Shown piece by piece: positions 1-8,092 of a DNA stretch of 17,765 nt. The stretch lies in contig CAZSOQ010000104.1 of assembly GCA_964608495.1 (NCBI GenBank), forward strand, positions 1 through 17,765. Reading direction: 5' to 3'. Source of the DNA: JAKORR01 sp964608495. GTDB lineage: Bacteria > Armatimonadota > Zipacnadia > Zipacnadales > FEN-943. The notes below the pieces were generated by a model. That model saw only the letters and a program-made list of their open reading frames with translations, did not search any database and was not told where the DNA came from. Numbering within the stretch: position 1 is the first letter of the stretch; every line of letters begins with the position of its first letter. A program made the position numbers and the translations under genes.

Positions 1-1
1 G

Positions 2-985
2 ACGTGGCGATGGGCGGACGGGGCTCACCGGCTGCGGGTGGAGGGGTATGACGCCGGGGGGAACTGCGCGGGGCGGCAGGAGATGGAGGTCGTGGTGGCC
101 AACCGCAAGCGGACCCCGGACGCGGCGCAGGCGGCGAGGGACGCCGTGATGGGGCGGCGGCTGGCAGAGCTGTGCATGCCGCTACTGGCGCCGCACGAGA
201 GCTACGTGCTGCGGGCTCGGGCGGCACGGGGGATGGGCCTGTGGCCCCAAGCGCTGGACGCGGCCGAACGGGCCTTCTGCTTCTGGCCGTGGCAGGAGGA
301 CGTGAGGGGGGCGTTGATGCACGCCTACACGTCGCTAGGAGTGACGCGGGAAGCCGCGCAGGAAATCCACGTCCTGCCGCACCAGCGAGAAGTGGCGGTG
401 ACCTTCGACGACGGCCCGCATCCGCGCCTGACGCCCTTCCTGCTGCAGGTGCTGGAGCGGCGGAAGCTCCGGGCGACCTTCTTTCTGGTGGGCAAGCAGG
501 CGCTGCTGTATCCCGACCTGGTGCGGCAGATCCTGGCCGCCGGGCACGAAGTGGGGAGTCACTCGCACACGCACCAGAACATGGCGAAGCTGTCGGCCAT
601 GGATGTGGAGCGGGAGCTGGTGGAGAGCCGATGGGCCATCGCGCAGGCGTGTGGCAGGCGAGTGGTGCTGTTCCGGCCGCCGGGCGGGCACTACTCAGAC
701 ACCGTGCGCGCGGCGTCGGCGCGGTACGGTTTCCGGCCGGTCTTCTGGACGGCGAATGTGAGTGGGTACGCCAGGAGGCCCTACCCGGAGGTGACGGCGG
801 GCCTGCTGGAGGACCTGAAGCCCGGGGGCGTGGTGCTGCTGCACAACGGGGAGGACGAGACCCCCTACGTGGTGGAGGAGCTGCTGGACCGTTTGATCGC
901 GGGCGGCTACCGGCTTGGGCCGGTGGGGGAGCTGTCGGGCGTGCCTGAGCCCTACTTCGCGACGGTGTCGTCAGTGGGAGGGTAG
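2..985 (+). CDS. Polysaccharide deacetylase (NodB domain) protein, 5'-truncated by window edge
   Basis: Only the C-terminal part is present. The reading frame is open to the left edge, so the start lies outside the window; the GTG at 38 is probably internal. The first ~30 residues (DGAHRLRVEGYDAGGN, then a VVVAN ending) resemble the last strands of a bacterial Ig-like or fibronectin-like module. A helical, TPR-like linker follows at about nt 200-370. The NodB (carbohydrate esterase 4-type) domain then shows TFDDGP from nt 401, the SHSHTH metal motif (two His four residues apart), RPPGG and LLHNG. These supply the catalytic Asp, the metal ligands and the later active-site motifs of deacetylases that remove N- or O-acetyl groups from polysaccharides. 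Secretion or surface location is inferred from the domain types, since no signal peptide can be seen. The glycoside hydrolase gene starts 7 nt downstream, suggesting an operon. The substrate (chitin, peptidoglycan, xylan or other) cannot be told. Confidence 0.85.
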   Translation, partial: TWRWADGAHRLRVEGYDAGGNCAGRQEMEVVVANRKRTPDAAQAARDAVMGRRLAELCMPLLAPHESYVLRARAARGMGLWPQALDAAERAFCFWPWQEDVRGALMHAYTSLGVTREAAQEIHVLPHQREVAVTFDDGPHPRLTPFLLQVLERRKLRATFFLVGKQALLYPDLVRQILAAGHEVGSHSHTHQNMAKLSAMDVERELVESRWAIAQACGRRVVLFRPPGGHYSDTVRAASARYGFRPVFWTANVSGYARRPYPEVTAGLLEDLKPGGVVLLHNGEDETPYVVEELLDRLIAGGYRLGPVGELSGVPEPYFATVSSVGG

Positions 986-992
986 GGGCCGC

Positions 993-3626
993 ATGGGCCT
1001 GGCGTACGTGCTGGCCTGGGCACTGGTGGCGCAGATGCCGATCAAGGACATCTTCGCGCGCGCGCCGGTGCTGGACGTCAACGCCGTGGACTTCCCCGCG
1101 AGCTGCATGGTTGACTTCGGGCGCGAGCCGGAGCCGGCCGGCCGGTGCGGGCGAGTGTTCCCCGGGACGGACGGACGGCTGTATTTCGAGGATGGCACTC
1201 GGGCCGTGTTCTGGGGAGCGAACATCGCCAAGGAGGCCGTCTTCCAGCCGCGCGAGGTGGTGGATGAGGCGGTGGAGGCCCTGGCGAGCGCGGGCTTCAA
1301 CCTCATGCGGTTCCACCATTTCGATGACGTGTACGGGCTGCTGCCGCGGGAGCGGGCCGGCCAAGTGCCCCGGATAGACCCCGAGAAGCTGGCGGGCCTG
1401 GACTACTGGGTGTACCGGCTGGGGCAGAGGGGGATCTACGTCTACCTGGACCTGCTGGACTACCGCACCTTCTGGCCCGAGGAAGGAATGGCCGATGGCG
1501 AGGAGCTGGGCCGCGGCGCGAAGCCGTATGCGGTGTATGTACCCAGGCTGATCGAGCTGCAGGCGGCGTATGCGCGCGAGCTGCTGTGCGAACACGTCAA
1601 TCCCCACACGGGGAAGACCTACGCCCAGGACCCGGCGGTGCTGTTCATAGAGCTGTGCGACGAGAACGGGCTGTTCCGGGCCGCCAAGCGAGGACTGGAG
1701 CTCCGGGCGCCCCATGACCGGGAGCTGAAGAGCCGGTTCAACGCATGGCTGCGCGAGAGGTACGGCGACGAGGCGGGGCTGAGGCGAGCGTGGACGGACG
1801 GCGCCGGTCTGTGCTGCCTGGGAGACCAGGAGACGCCGGAGCAGGGCACGGTGCGGCTGGGGTCGCTGGAGGGTGGGACGAGGCGAGACACCGACACCGC
1901 GTTGTTCTTCGCGGCTGTCCATGGGGAGTACTTCGCGGCCCTGCGGGAGGCCGTGATGAGCGGCGGGGCGACGGGATTGCTGCTGGGGGGAGTGGCTGAG
2001 CCGAGCATTCCGGCGGACCTGCGGGCAGCGGCGCGGGGTCTGGACTTCGTGGGCGTGAACTGGTACTGGGACCATCCGATGTTCGCCCCCGACAAGCCGT
2101 GGCAACTGCCCTACTCCTACCGCAACACGAGCACGATGGAGGCCGACGGGCTGGAGAGCTTCCCGGTGGTGGCCGCGGCGGCGCGGGTCGAGGGGAAGCC
2201 CCTGGTGATGCGGGAATGGTGTCCGTGCTGGCCCAACAAGCACCGGGCGGCGGGCTTGCTGGAGGCGGCGGCCTACGGGGCCGTGCAGGACGTGGATGCG
2301 CTCATACTGTTCCACTTCGAGGCCACCCTGGGGCGCAGGAAGATCGGGCTCTTCGATGTGAGCCACGACCCCGTGAGGTGGGGCCTGGCGGCTCTGGCGG
2401 GGCAGATGTTCTCGCGGCGACTCGTGCCGATAGCCTCTCCTCGGGTCGTCGTGGGCTACAGCCCGGCGGATGTGCTGCTGTCGCCGCTCAAGGCCATGGC
2501 CTCGCCGCTGCACAAGCTGGGGTACGTGTGCCGGGTGAGCAATGCCTTCTTCGAGGACGAGCTGAAGGCCCAGGCTGAGCTGGTCGTGAGCAGCGGGCGA
2601 AGCGCCGGGGGCAAGTACCCCGAGCGCAGGACCGTGCTGTTCTCGAACTCGCCCTGGGCGGACCCCTATCGGCGGGAGGCCGCTGGGGGGCTGGACGAGA
2701 GGAACGGATGCGAGGTGGCGACGGTGCCCAGGGTCCAGGGGGCCTTCGGCTTCGGCGGGACCGTGTTCGGTGAGGTGCGGCGGGAGCTCACGGCGGACCC
2801 GGCCTACTTCCTGCCGGATGTGGTCAACCACCCGGACCTGCGGCCGATCGGGCGGTGCGCCGAGGCCCAGGCCGCCTTCGGTGTGCGGAACATGGCCCTG
2901 CAGCGGTACTGCTTCAAGAAGCTGCCGGAGGAGCTGGCCCTGCGGGCGGCCCTGGACGCGCTGGGGCAGACGATCGGGGACGAGAGCCTGTCGCACCAGA
3001 TGGTGGAGGACAGGGTGATGGTGTCGGCGGGCGGTCACGTGCGAGTGGATGCGAACCGCAACCTGCTGGCCATCGAGGCGCCACAGGTGCTGGCCCTGGC
3101 GGGGGACCTGGACGGCGGGACGCACCGAGCGGGAGCGCTAGGGCTGAGCACGCGCACCCAGCAGGGGGCTGTGGTGTGGCTGAGCCTGGACGGGCAGCCG
3201 CCCGAGAGCAGCAAGCGGTGGGTGCTGAGAATGGTGAGCCTGGCGGTCAACACCGACGAGGTGAAGCAACTGGCGCGGCGCAACGAGCACGGCGACGTGT
3301 ACACGCTGGTGTCGGGCGGAGTCGAGCCTGTGCTGACGCTGGGGCACGCCGGGGGCAGGACGCTGGTGACGCTGGGCTCGCGGCCGGTGGTGGCGCTGGA
3401 CCTGGTGAACGGGACGTGGGAGATGGTGCGGGACGGGCAGTATGTGTACCTGTGGTGCGACATGCCGGGCACGCGGTTTGAGGTGTCGCTGGTGGCGAGC
3501 ACGGCCCAGGTGGACGAGGTGAGGGACGGGAAGCGTGGGTTTGCCGGTCGCCAGGCGCAGCCGTTAGAATACCCGGCGGGGGTGCAACTGGTGCGCCTCA
3601 GTCCTGTGCTGGAGGGACGGCAGTGA
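993..3626 (+). CDS. Clan GH-A-type glycoside hydrolase (cellulase/beta-galactosidase-like), 877 aa
   Basis: A large glycoside hydrolase that probably cleaves a plant or microbial polysaccharide; the substrate is unknown. The ATG at 993 is chosen because GGGAGG lies 11 nt upstream (976-981) and the gene then begins just after the previous stop. The frame also runs upstream but would overlap the deacetylase gene. Residues 1-14 are hydrophobic and could be a signal segment, although no positive n-region is seen. Residues ~50-420 look like a TIM barrel: GFNLMRFHHFDD (101-112), a candidate acid/base Glu224 in IELCDENG, and a candidate nucleophile Glu408 in PLVMREW. The residue before the acid/base is Asp223, where clan GH-A usually has Asn. 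From ~450 the protein carries a long beta-rich C-terminal region including VWLSLDGQPPESS (~726-738), typical of accessory domains in these enzymes. Its stop overlaps the start of the next gene. The exact GH family is not assignable by eye. Confidence 0.8.
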   Translation: MGLAYVLAWALVAQMPIKDIFARAPVLDVNAVDFPASCMVDFGREPEPAGRCGRVFPGTDGRLYFEDGTRAVFWGANIAKEAVFQPREVVDEAVEALASAGFNLMRFHHFDDVYGLLPRERAGQVPRIDPEKLAGLDYWVYRLGQRGIYVYLDLLDYRTFWPEEGMADGEELGRGAKPYAVYVPRLIELQAAYARELLCEHVNPHTGKTYAQDPAVLFIELCDENGLFRAAKRGLELRAPHDRELKSRFNAWLRERYGDEAGLRRAWTDGAGLCCLGDQETPEQGTVRLGSLEGGTRRDTDTALFFAAVHGEYFAALREAVMSGGATGLLLGGVAEPSIPADLRAAARGLDFVGVNWYWDHPMFAPDKPWQLPYSYRNTSTMEADGLESFPVVAAAARVEGKPLVMREWCPCWPNKHRAAGLLEAAAYGAVQDVDALILFHFEATLGRRKIGLFDVSHDPVRWGLAALAGQMFSRRLVPIASPRVVVGYSPADVLLSPLKAMASPLHKLGYVCRVSNAFFEDELKAQAELVVSSGRSAGGKYPERRTVLFSNSPWADPYRREAAGGLDERNGCEVATVPRVQGAFGFGGTVFGEVRRELTADPAYFLPDVVNHPDLRPIGRCAEAQAAFGVRNMALQRYCFKKLPEELALRAALDALGQTIGDESLSHQMVEDRVMVSAGGHVRVDANRNLLAIEAPQVLALAGDLDGGTHRAGALGLSTRTQQGAVVWLSLDGQPPESSKRWVLRMVSLAVNTDEVKQLARRNEHGDVYTLVSGGVEPVLTLGHAGGRTLVTLGSRPVVALDLVNGTWEMVRDGQYVYLWCDMPGTRFEVSLVASTAQVDEVRDGKRGFAGRQAQPLEYPAGVQLVRLSPVLEGRQ

Positions 3627-5035
3627 AGATAGACGTCTACGACTGCGTTTCGCCCCTGGACTTCCGGTACTACGGCACGGAGCCGCGGATGCGCGAGCTA
3701 CTGGAGCCGTACGTGACGGAGGCGGCGCGGCTGCGGTCGGAGCTGGCCGTCGAAGTGGCGCTGGTGCGAGTGCTGGCGCGACGCGGCGTGTGCCCCCAAG
3801 AGGCGGCGGAGGAGATAGCGGCCGCAGCGGAGCAGGTGACGGCGGAGGAAGTGGGGGAAGAGGAGGCGCGGATCCACCACAATACGCGGGCGATGGTCAA
3901 CGTGCTGCGGGCGAAGGTGTCCGAGGCGGCGCGCCCGTACGTGCACTTCACGATGACCAGCTTCGACGTGGTGGACACGGCGCGGGCGTGGCTCTTCAGG
4001 CAGGCGACCCAGGAGGCCGTGGTGCCGGAGCTTGTGAAGCTGGAGGAGGTGCTGATCGGGCTGGCCCTGCGGGAGAAGGACACGCTGCAGATCGGGAGGA
4101 CGCACGGTCAGCACGCCGTGCCGATAACCTTCGGGTTCGCGGTCGCGCAGTACGTGAACCGACTGGGGCTGTGCATCGAGGGGCTACAGAGGGCGGCCGA
4201 GGCGCTGCCAGGGAAGATCAGCGGGGCCGTGGGGGCCTACAACGCCAGTGCGCTGTTCTTCGACGACCCGGTGGGTTTCGAGGCCGAGGTGCTGGCGGAG
4301 ATGGGGCTGCCCGCGGCGCTGGCCTCGACGCAGATCGTGCCGCCGGAGCCGATGGCGGACTTCGCTCACGCGCTGACGACCGTGCTTGGGGTCTTCGCGA
4401 ATCTTGCCGACGACATGCGGCAGCTGCAGAGGACGGAGATCGGTGAGGTGGGGGAGGAGTTCGCGGCGGAGCAGGTGGGCTCATCCACGATGCCGCACAA
4501 GCGGAACCCGTGGAACTTCGAGAGCGTGAAGAGCATGTGGAAGGCCTTCGTGCCCCGGATCGTGACAATGTACATGGACCAGATCTCGGAGCACCAGCGG
4601 GACCTGAGCAACTCGGCGTCGCAGCGGTTCCTGCCGGAGACGCTGGTGGCGGTGGCGAGCACGACGCTGCGGCTGTGGCAGGTGATGGGCCGGCTGGTGA
4701 CGGATCGGGAGCGCATGGCGCAGAATCTGGGCCTGACGCGGGGCCTGATCGCGGCGGAGCCGGCCTACCTACTGCTGGCGGCGTACGGACACCCCGATGC
4801 GCACGAGCGTCTGCGGAAGCTGACGCTGGAGGCGCAGGCGACGGGCCGGGCGCTGGGGGAGCTGCTCTTCGGGGCCGAGGACCTGAAGCCGTATCTGGAC
4901 AGATTCACGGAGAGGCAGAAGGAAGTGCTGCTTCAGCCGGAGCTATACACGGGCATCGCCGCGCGGAAGACCGAGCAGGTGTGTGCCTTCTGGCAGCGGC
5001 GGCTGGGCCTCGACACCGACGACAGGGAGGAATAG
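3623..5035 (+). CDS. purB: Adenylosuccinate lyase-like protein (PurB family, fumarase/aspartase superfamily)
   Basis: A 470-aa lyase of the superfamily that eliminates fumarate from substrates such as adenylosuccinate and SAICAR in purine synthesis. It starts at GTG 3623, overlapping the upstream TGA as GTGA, with GGAGGG at 3611-3616, so translation is probably coupled to the hydrolase gene. Three family signatures are visible: TSFDVVDTA (112-120), GRTHGQHAVPITFG (158-171) with the conserved His, and the signature loop GSSTMPHKRNP (286-296) carrying the catalytic Ser. The N-terminus (SPLDFRYYG, then IHHNTRAMV at 85-93) resembles the PurB branch more than argininosuccinate lyase, fumarase or aspartase. 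The length is normal for PurB. The oddity is the context: a deacetylase and hydrolase upstream and a sugar kinase downstream, with no other purine gene in view. A different lyase substrate within the superfamily is therefore possible. Family is confident; the purB role is less so. Confidence 0.8.
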   Translation: MKIDVYDCVSPLDFRYYGTEPRMRELLEPYVTEAARLRSELAVEVALVRVLARRGVCPQEAAEEIAAAAEQVTAEEVGEEEARIHHNTRAMVNVLRAKVSEAARPYVHFTMTSFDVVDTARAWLFRQATQEAVVPELVKLEEVLIGLALREKDTLQIGRTHGQHAVPITFGFAVAQYVNRLGLCIEGLQRAAEALPGKISGAVGAYNASALFFDDPVGFEAEVLAEMGLPAALASTQIVPPEPMADFAHALTTVLGVFANLADDMRQLQRTEIGEVGEEFAAEQVGSSTMPHKRNPWNFESVKSMWKAFVPRIVTMYMDQISEHQRDLSNSASQRFLPETLVAVASTTLRLWQVMGRLVTDRERMAQNLGLTRGLIAAEPAYLLLAAYGHPDAHERLRKLTLEAQATGRALGELLFGAEDLKPYLDRFTERQKEVLLQPELYTGIAARKTEQVCAFWQRRLGLDTDDREE

Positions 5036-5038
5036 GTC

Positions 5039-6562
5039 GTGAGCCTCATCGGCATGGACGTGGGCAGCACGGGCTGCAAGGCAGTGGCCTTCGACGAAGA
5101 GGGCAAGGTGCTGGCGCAGTCCTACCGGGAGTACCCGGAGGTGTATCCGGCGGCGGGATGGATAGAGCTGAGGCCGCAGGATATGTGGGACGCGATCTGC
5201 ACGGTGCTACGCGAGGTGTCGGCGCAGGCTGCGGGGGACCCGCCGCGAGCGCTGAGCATCTCGGCCCTGGGTGAGGCCTTCACGCCCGTGGACGCCGCCG
5301 GGAACTACCTGTACAACACCGTCGTTTCGCCGGACGCTCGGGCTGTGAAGCAGGCGGATAGCTGGCGGGAGACGCTGGGGGCGCGGCGGGTGTTCGAGAT
5401 CACGGGGATGCCGCTGCACGCGAGCTTCACGCTGCCCAAGATCATGTGGATGCGGGACGAGCGGCCGGAAATCCACGCGAGGGTCTGGAAGTATCTGCTG
5501 TGGCCGGACATGATCTTCCTGAAGCTGGGGCTGGAGCCGCGGCTGGACTGGTCGCTGGCGGGGCGGACGATGGCCTTCGACGTGGTAAGCCGGACGTGGT
5601 CGGAGGAGATGCTGGGGGCCGTGGGGATCAGCCCGGAGGTGTTCGCCGAGCCCATCGCCAGCGGCGAGGCGGCCGGGGAGATATCGCAGGCAGCGTCGGA
5701 GGCGACGGGGCTGCCTGTGGGGTGTCTGGTGGTGGCCGGCGGGCACGACCAGCCGATGAACGCGCTGGGCGCCGGGATCATCCGCGAGGGCATGGCCGTG
5801 GACGGCATGGGCACCGTGGAGTGCATCACAGTGGCCTTTGACCAGCCCGTGCTCACCGAGGCCATGCTGCGCAACAACTACTGCTGCTACCCGCACGTCT
5901 ACGGCGAGATGTATGCCTCGCTGGCCTTCACCTACTCGTCGGGGAGCGTGCTGCGATGGTACCGAGACAACTTCGGCAAGTGGCACCGGCACAGGGCCGA
6001 GCAGACCGGGGCGGATGTGTATGACCTGATCCTCGGCGACCTGCCGCCCGGGCCCACGGGGCTGTTCCTGGTGCCCTACTTCGCGGGGAGCGGCACGCCG
6101 TATCTGGACGCGCTGGCGCGGGGGGCGATGCTGGGGCTGTCGCTGAACGTGGACGAGAAGACGTACGTGAAGGCGCTGATCGAGGGGATCAGCTACGAGA
6201 TGAGGCAGAACGTCGAGCGGCTCGCAGACGCCGGGGTGAGCGTGGACAGGCTGCGGTGCACGGGCGGCGGCGCTAAGAGCCCGGTGTGGCTGCAGCTCAA
6301 GGCGGACATCATCGGCAAGCCGGCGGTGACGATCAACGTGACCGAGAGCGGCTGCCAGGCGGGAGCGGTACTGGGCGGCGTGGCGGCGGGGGTCTACGAC
6401 TCAGTCGAGCAGGCCGTGGACGCGCTGGTCGAGGAGAGGCAGGTCTACGAGCCGCGCGCCGACGAACACGAGAGGTACCAGGAGTTCTACGAGCTTTACA
6501 CGCAGGTCTGGCCGGCCATCGCCGGCCTGAGCCACCGCATCAGGGACCTGCAGAGCAGGTGA
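5039..6562 (+). CDS. FGGY-family carbohydrate kinase (xylulokinase-like)
   Basis: A 507-aa ATP-dependent sugar or polyol kinase with the actin/hexokinase fold. The GTG at 5039 is preceded by GGGAGG at 5025-5030 (8-nt spacing) and lies 3 nt after the lyase stop. The N-terminal FGGY domain opens with the phosphate-binding motif GMDVGSTGCKAVAFD (5-19). Near the domain boundary, VVAGGHDQPMNALG (231-244) supplies the likely catalytic Asp237. The C-terminal domain has AGSGTPYLD (349-357) and the nucleotide-binding GGGAKSPVW (409-417), followed by a Gly/Ala-rich helix near TESGCQAGAVLGG. Length and motif order are normal for xylulokinase, glycerokinase and related FGGY kinases. Substrate cannot be read from the sequence; the xylulokinase resemblance is general. 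As the last gene of a cluster with a polysaccharide deacetylase and hydrolase, it probably phosphorylates a released sugar in the cytoplasm (inference). Confidence 0.88.
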   Translation: MSLIGMDVGSTGCKAVAFDEEGKVLAQSYREYPEVYPAAGWIELRPQDMWDAICTVLREVSAQAAGDPPRALSISALGEAFTPVDAAGNYLYNTVVSPDARAVKQADSWRETLGARRVFEITGMPLHASFTLPKIMWMRDERPEIHARVWKYLLWPDMIFLKLGLEPRLDWSLAGRTMAFDVVSRTWSEEMLGAVGISPEVFAEPIASGEAAGEISQAASEATGLPVGCLVVAGGHDQPMNALGAGIIREGMAVDGMGTVECITVAFDQPVLTEAMLRNNYCCYPHVYGEMYASLAFTYSSGSVLRWYRDNFGKWHRHRAEQTGADVYDLILGDLPPGPTGLFLVPYFAGSGTPYLDALARGAMLGLSLNVDEKTYVKALIEGISYEMRQNVERLADAGVSVDRLRCTGGGAKSPVWLQLKADIIGKPAVTINVTESGCQAGAVLGGVAAGVYDSVEQAVDALVEERQVYEPRADEHERYQEFYELYTQVWPAIAGLSHRIRDLQSR

Positions 6563-6599
6563 GCCGCCCGCAGCAGCCCCGGCGTGCGTGGAGGGCGGC
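6563..6599. terminator. Possible bidirectional hairpin between convergent genes
   Basis: The 51-nt gap between the convergent kinase and asparaginase genes holds a 7-bp inverted repeat, GCCGCCC at 6563-6569 and GGGCGGC at 6593-6599, with a long 23-nt loop. There is no T-run on either strand, so this is not a classic intrinsic terminator. It is listed because a convergent gap is where a terminator is expected. Confidence 0.25.
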
Positions 6600-6613
6600 C
6601 GGGCCGACGGCGG

Positions 6614-7642
6614 TCAGGACGTCGGGCCTTGCCCCGGCGCGAGCTGCTCGACGGGGAGCACGGGCAGGACGTCGCCCACGTGCTCGCCTCGCGCGTTGAG
6701 GACGGGCGTGAGACGCCAGCGAGCCGGCAGAGCTGCGTTCAGGGAAGGCCAGCGGGCGGCCAGGGCCACGGTCAGGGCCTCGTGGAGGCCGCGGAAGGAG
6801 CCGTCCTCGTTCTTCATGGCCATCCCCTCCCCGGACTCGACGCTTCCCGCGCAGTAGAGGCCCTCGGCGCCGCCCTTGGCCACGAGCCGGCTCCGGCACG
6901 CCGCCAGGAGCTCACTGTTGAAGGCCCCGGGCGCGCTGATGATGTCGGGCGCGGCCCACATCGCCTCGCGGATGCAGGCCGCGGCGTCGCGAAGGCGGGG
7001 CGGCAGGGCGTCGCCCGTGGCGAGGCGCGCGTAGGCCGTGGCGGCAGCCGAGAGTGGCACGCCGAAGGTCGGCACGCCGCAGCCGTCCACGCCGATGACG
7101 ATCTCCTCCTCGGGCAGGCCACAGAAGCGGGCGATGTTGGCGATGTGGGCCCGCTGGAGGGGATGATCGCGGGAGACGTAGTCGTCCACGTCGAAGCCCA
7201 GTGCCAGGCACGACGCGAGCATGCCGGCGTGCTTGCCCGAGCAGTTGTTGTGCAGGGGTGTGGGGTCGAGGCCCTCGCGGGCGAGGCGGGCGTTCTCGGC
7301 CGGGTCGCTGACGGGGTGGGCGCCACAAAGCAGGGCGTCGGGCCCCAGGCCCAGCTTGCGCAGGATCCCGGACACGACCTCAAGATGGCGCGCGGTGCCG
7401 TGGTGCGAAGCGCAGGTGACGGCTATCTCCTCGGGCGTGAAGGCGAAGCGGTCGGCGGCGCCGGAGGTGACGACGAGGATGGCCTGCAGGGGCTTGGAGG
7501 ACGACCGGAAGTAGCAGCGGCGCTCGGGGTCGCCCAGAGAAGCCAGCACGCGCCCCGAGGCATCCGCCACGGCCAGGGAGCCGTAGTGGACGCTCTCGAC
7601 GACCTCACCCCGAGTGACGTGGGCAAGTGGAATCGGCTTCAC
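6614..7642 (-). CDS. Asparaginase, Rhizobium etli AsnII (ReAV)-type
   Basis: A 342-aa protein of the Asparaginase_II family, which hydrolyses L-asparagine to aspartate and ammonia and is unrelated in fold to the E. coli type I/II enzymes. Conserved stretches are TRGEVVESVHYG (10-21), RSSSKPLQ (46-53) with the Ser/Lys active-site pair (Ser47, Lys50), ASHHG (78-82), HNNCSGKHAGML (131-142) and GVDGCGVPTF (184-193). Cys134, Lys137 and Cys188 line up with the metal-binding Cys-Lys-Cys of the Rhizobium etli enzyme, so an active enzyme is expected. It starts at GTG (7640-7642), 4 nt after the stop of the DUF1844 gene. The SD is weak and distant, so expression may rely on translational coupling. It is the last gene of the long minus-strand cluster. 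No signal peptide is seen, so it is probably cytoplasmic. Confidence 0.9.
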   Translation of the reverse strand: MKPIPLAHVTRGEVVESVHYGSLAVADASGRVLASLGDPERRCYFRSSSKPLQAILVVTSGAADRFAFTPEEIAVTCASHHGTARHLEVVSGILRKLGLGPDALLCGAHPVSDPAENARLAREGLDPTPLHNNCSGKHAGMLASCLALGFDVDDYVSRDHPLQRAHIANIARFCGLPEEEIVIGVDGCGVPTFGVPLSAAATAYARLATGDALPPRLRDAAACIREAMWAAPDIISAPGAFNSELLAACRSRLVAKGGAEGLYCAGSVESGEGMAMKNEDGSFRGLHEALTVALAARWPSLNAALPARWRLTPVLNARGEHVGDVLPVLPVEQLAPGQGPTS

Positions 7643-7646
7643 GGCT

Positions 7647-8030
7647 CTAGCCCGCCCTCTGCGCGAAGTTCAGGCGAAGGTTCGTGAGCTCAAGCTCGAT
7701 CTGGCGCTGCTCGTCGGGCTCGAGCACAGGCCTGAGCTTATCGAACAGGAAGGCGGCGGCGTCTATGGCGACGCGGGCCTGGTCGAGGTCGGGGCGCGTC
7801 TCGGAGGCGCCCGGGACGTTGCGCAGTCCGAGGCTGATCCAGGCCTGCTGGATGAAGAGGCCCAGGGAGAAGCTGGTGAGGGAGTAGACGTCGGCGAGAA
7901 GCGAGTCGCCCAGGTCGGGCTGGGCCTCGGCATCGGGAGCCCCGGCGGCGTCGTCGCAGCCGCAGGCGGGCGGCTCTTCGGTCGCCGGCGTCTGGTCGGG
8001 TCCGGCGCGGTGTTGATCCTCGGAACTCAA
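7647..8030 (-). CDS. DUF1844 domain protein
   Basis: A 127-aa small protein of unknown function. Residues 1-45 are acidic, Pro/Ala-rich and probably disordered, with CGC at 23-25. Residues ~48-121 match DUF1844: SLTSFSLGLFIQQAWISLGL, then PDLDQARVAIDAAAFLFDK, then a C-terminal helix with an ELTNLRLNF-like ending. The predicted fold is helical. The start is TTG (8028-8030), chosen because an almost ideal SD (AAGGGAGGT, 8038-8046) sits 7 nt upstream and no ATG or GTG fits. It follows rtcA after 62 nt and precedes the asparaginase gene by 4 nt. DUF1844 has no established biochemical role that I know of. Confidence 0.85.
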   Translation of the reverse strand: MSSEDQHRAGPDQTPATEEPPACGCDDAAGAPDAEAQPDLGDSLLADVYSLTSFSLGLFIQQAWISLGLRNVPGASETRPDLDQARVAIDAAAFLFDKLRPVLEPDEQRQIELELTNLRLNFAQRAG

Positions 8031-8037
8031 GCTCGAT

Positions 8038-8046
8038 ACCTCCCTT
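8038..8046 (-). promoter_or_regulatory. Strong Shine-Dalgarno site for the TTG-started DUF1844 gene
   Basis: AAGGGAGGT on the minus strand, 7 nt before the TTG at 8030. It supports a rare TTG initiation codon. Confidence 0.8.
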
Positions 8047-8092
8047 GTCGGCCTGGGGCGTCTCGCGCGCGGACGGGCGGCGCAGGCGCGCC

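Noticed and set aside
6584..7687. 367-codon plus-strand open frame opposite the asparaginase gene
   Set aside because: The minus-strand protein carries all asparaginase motifs; this frame has none.
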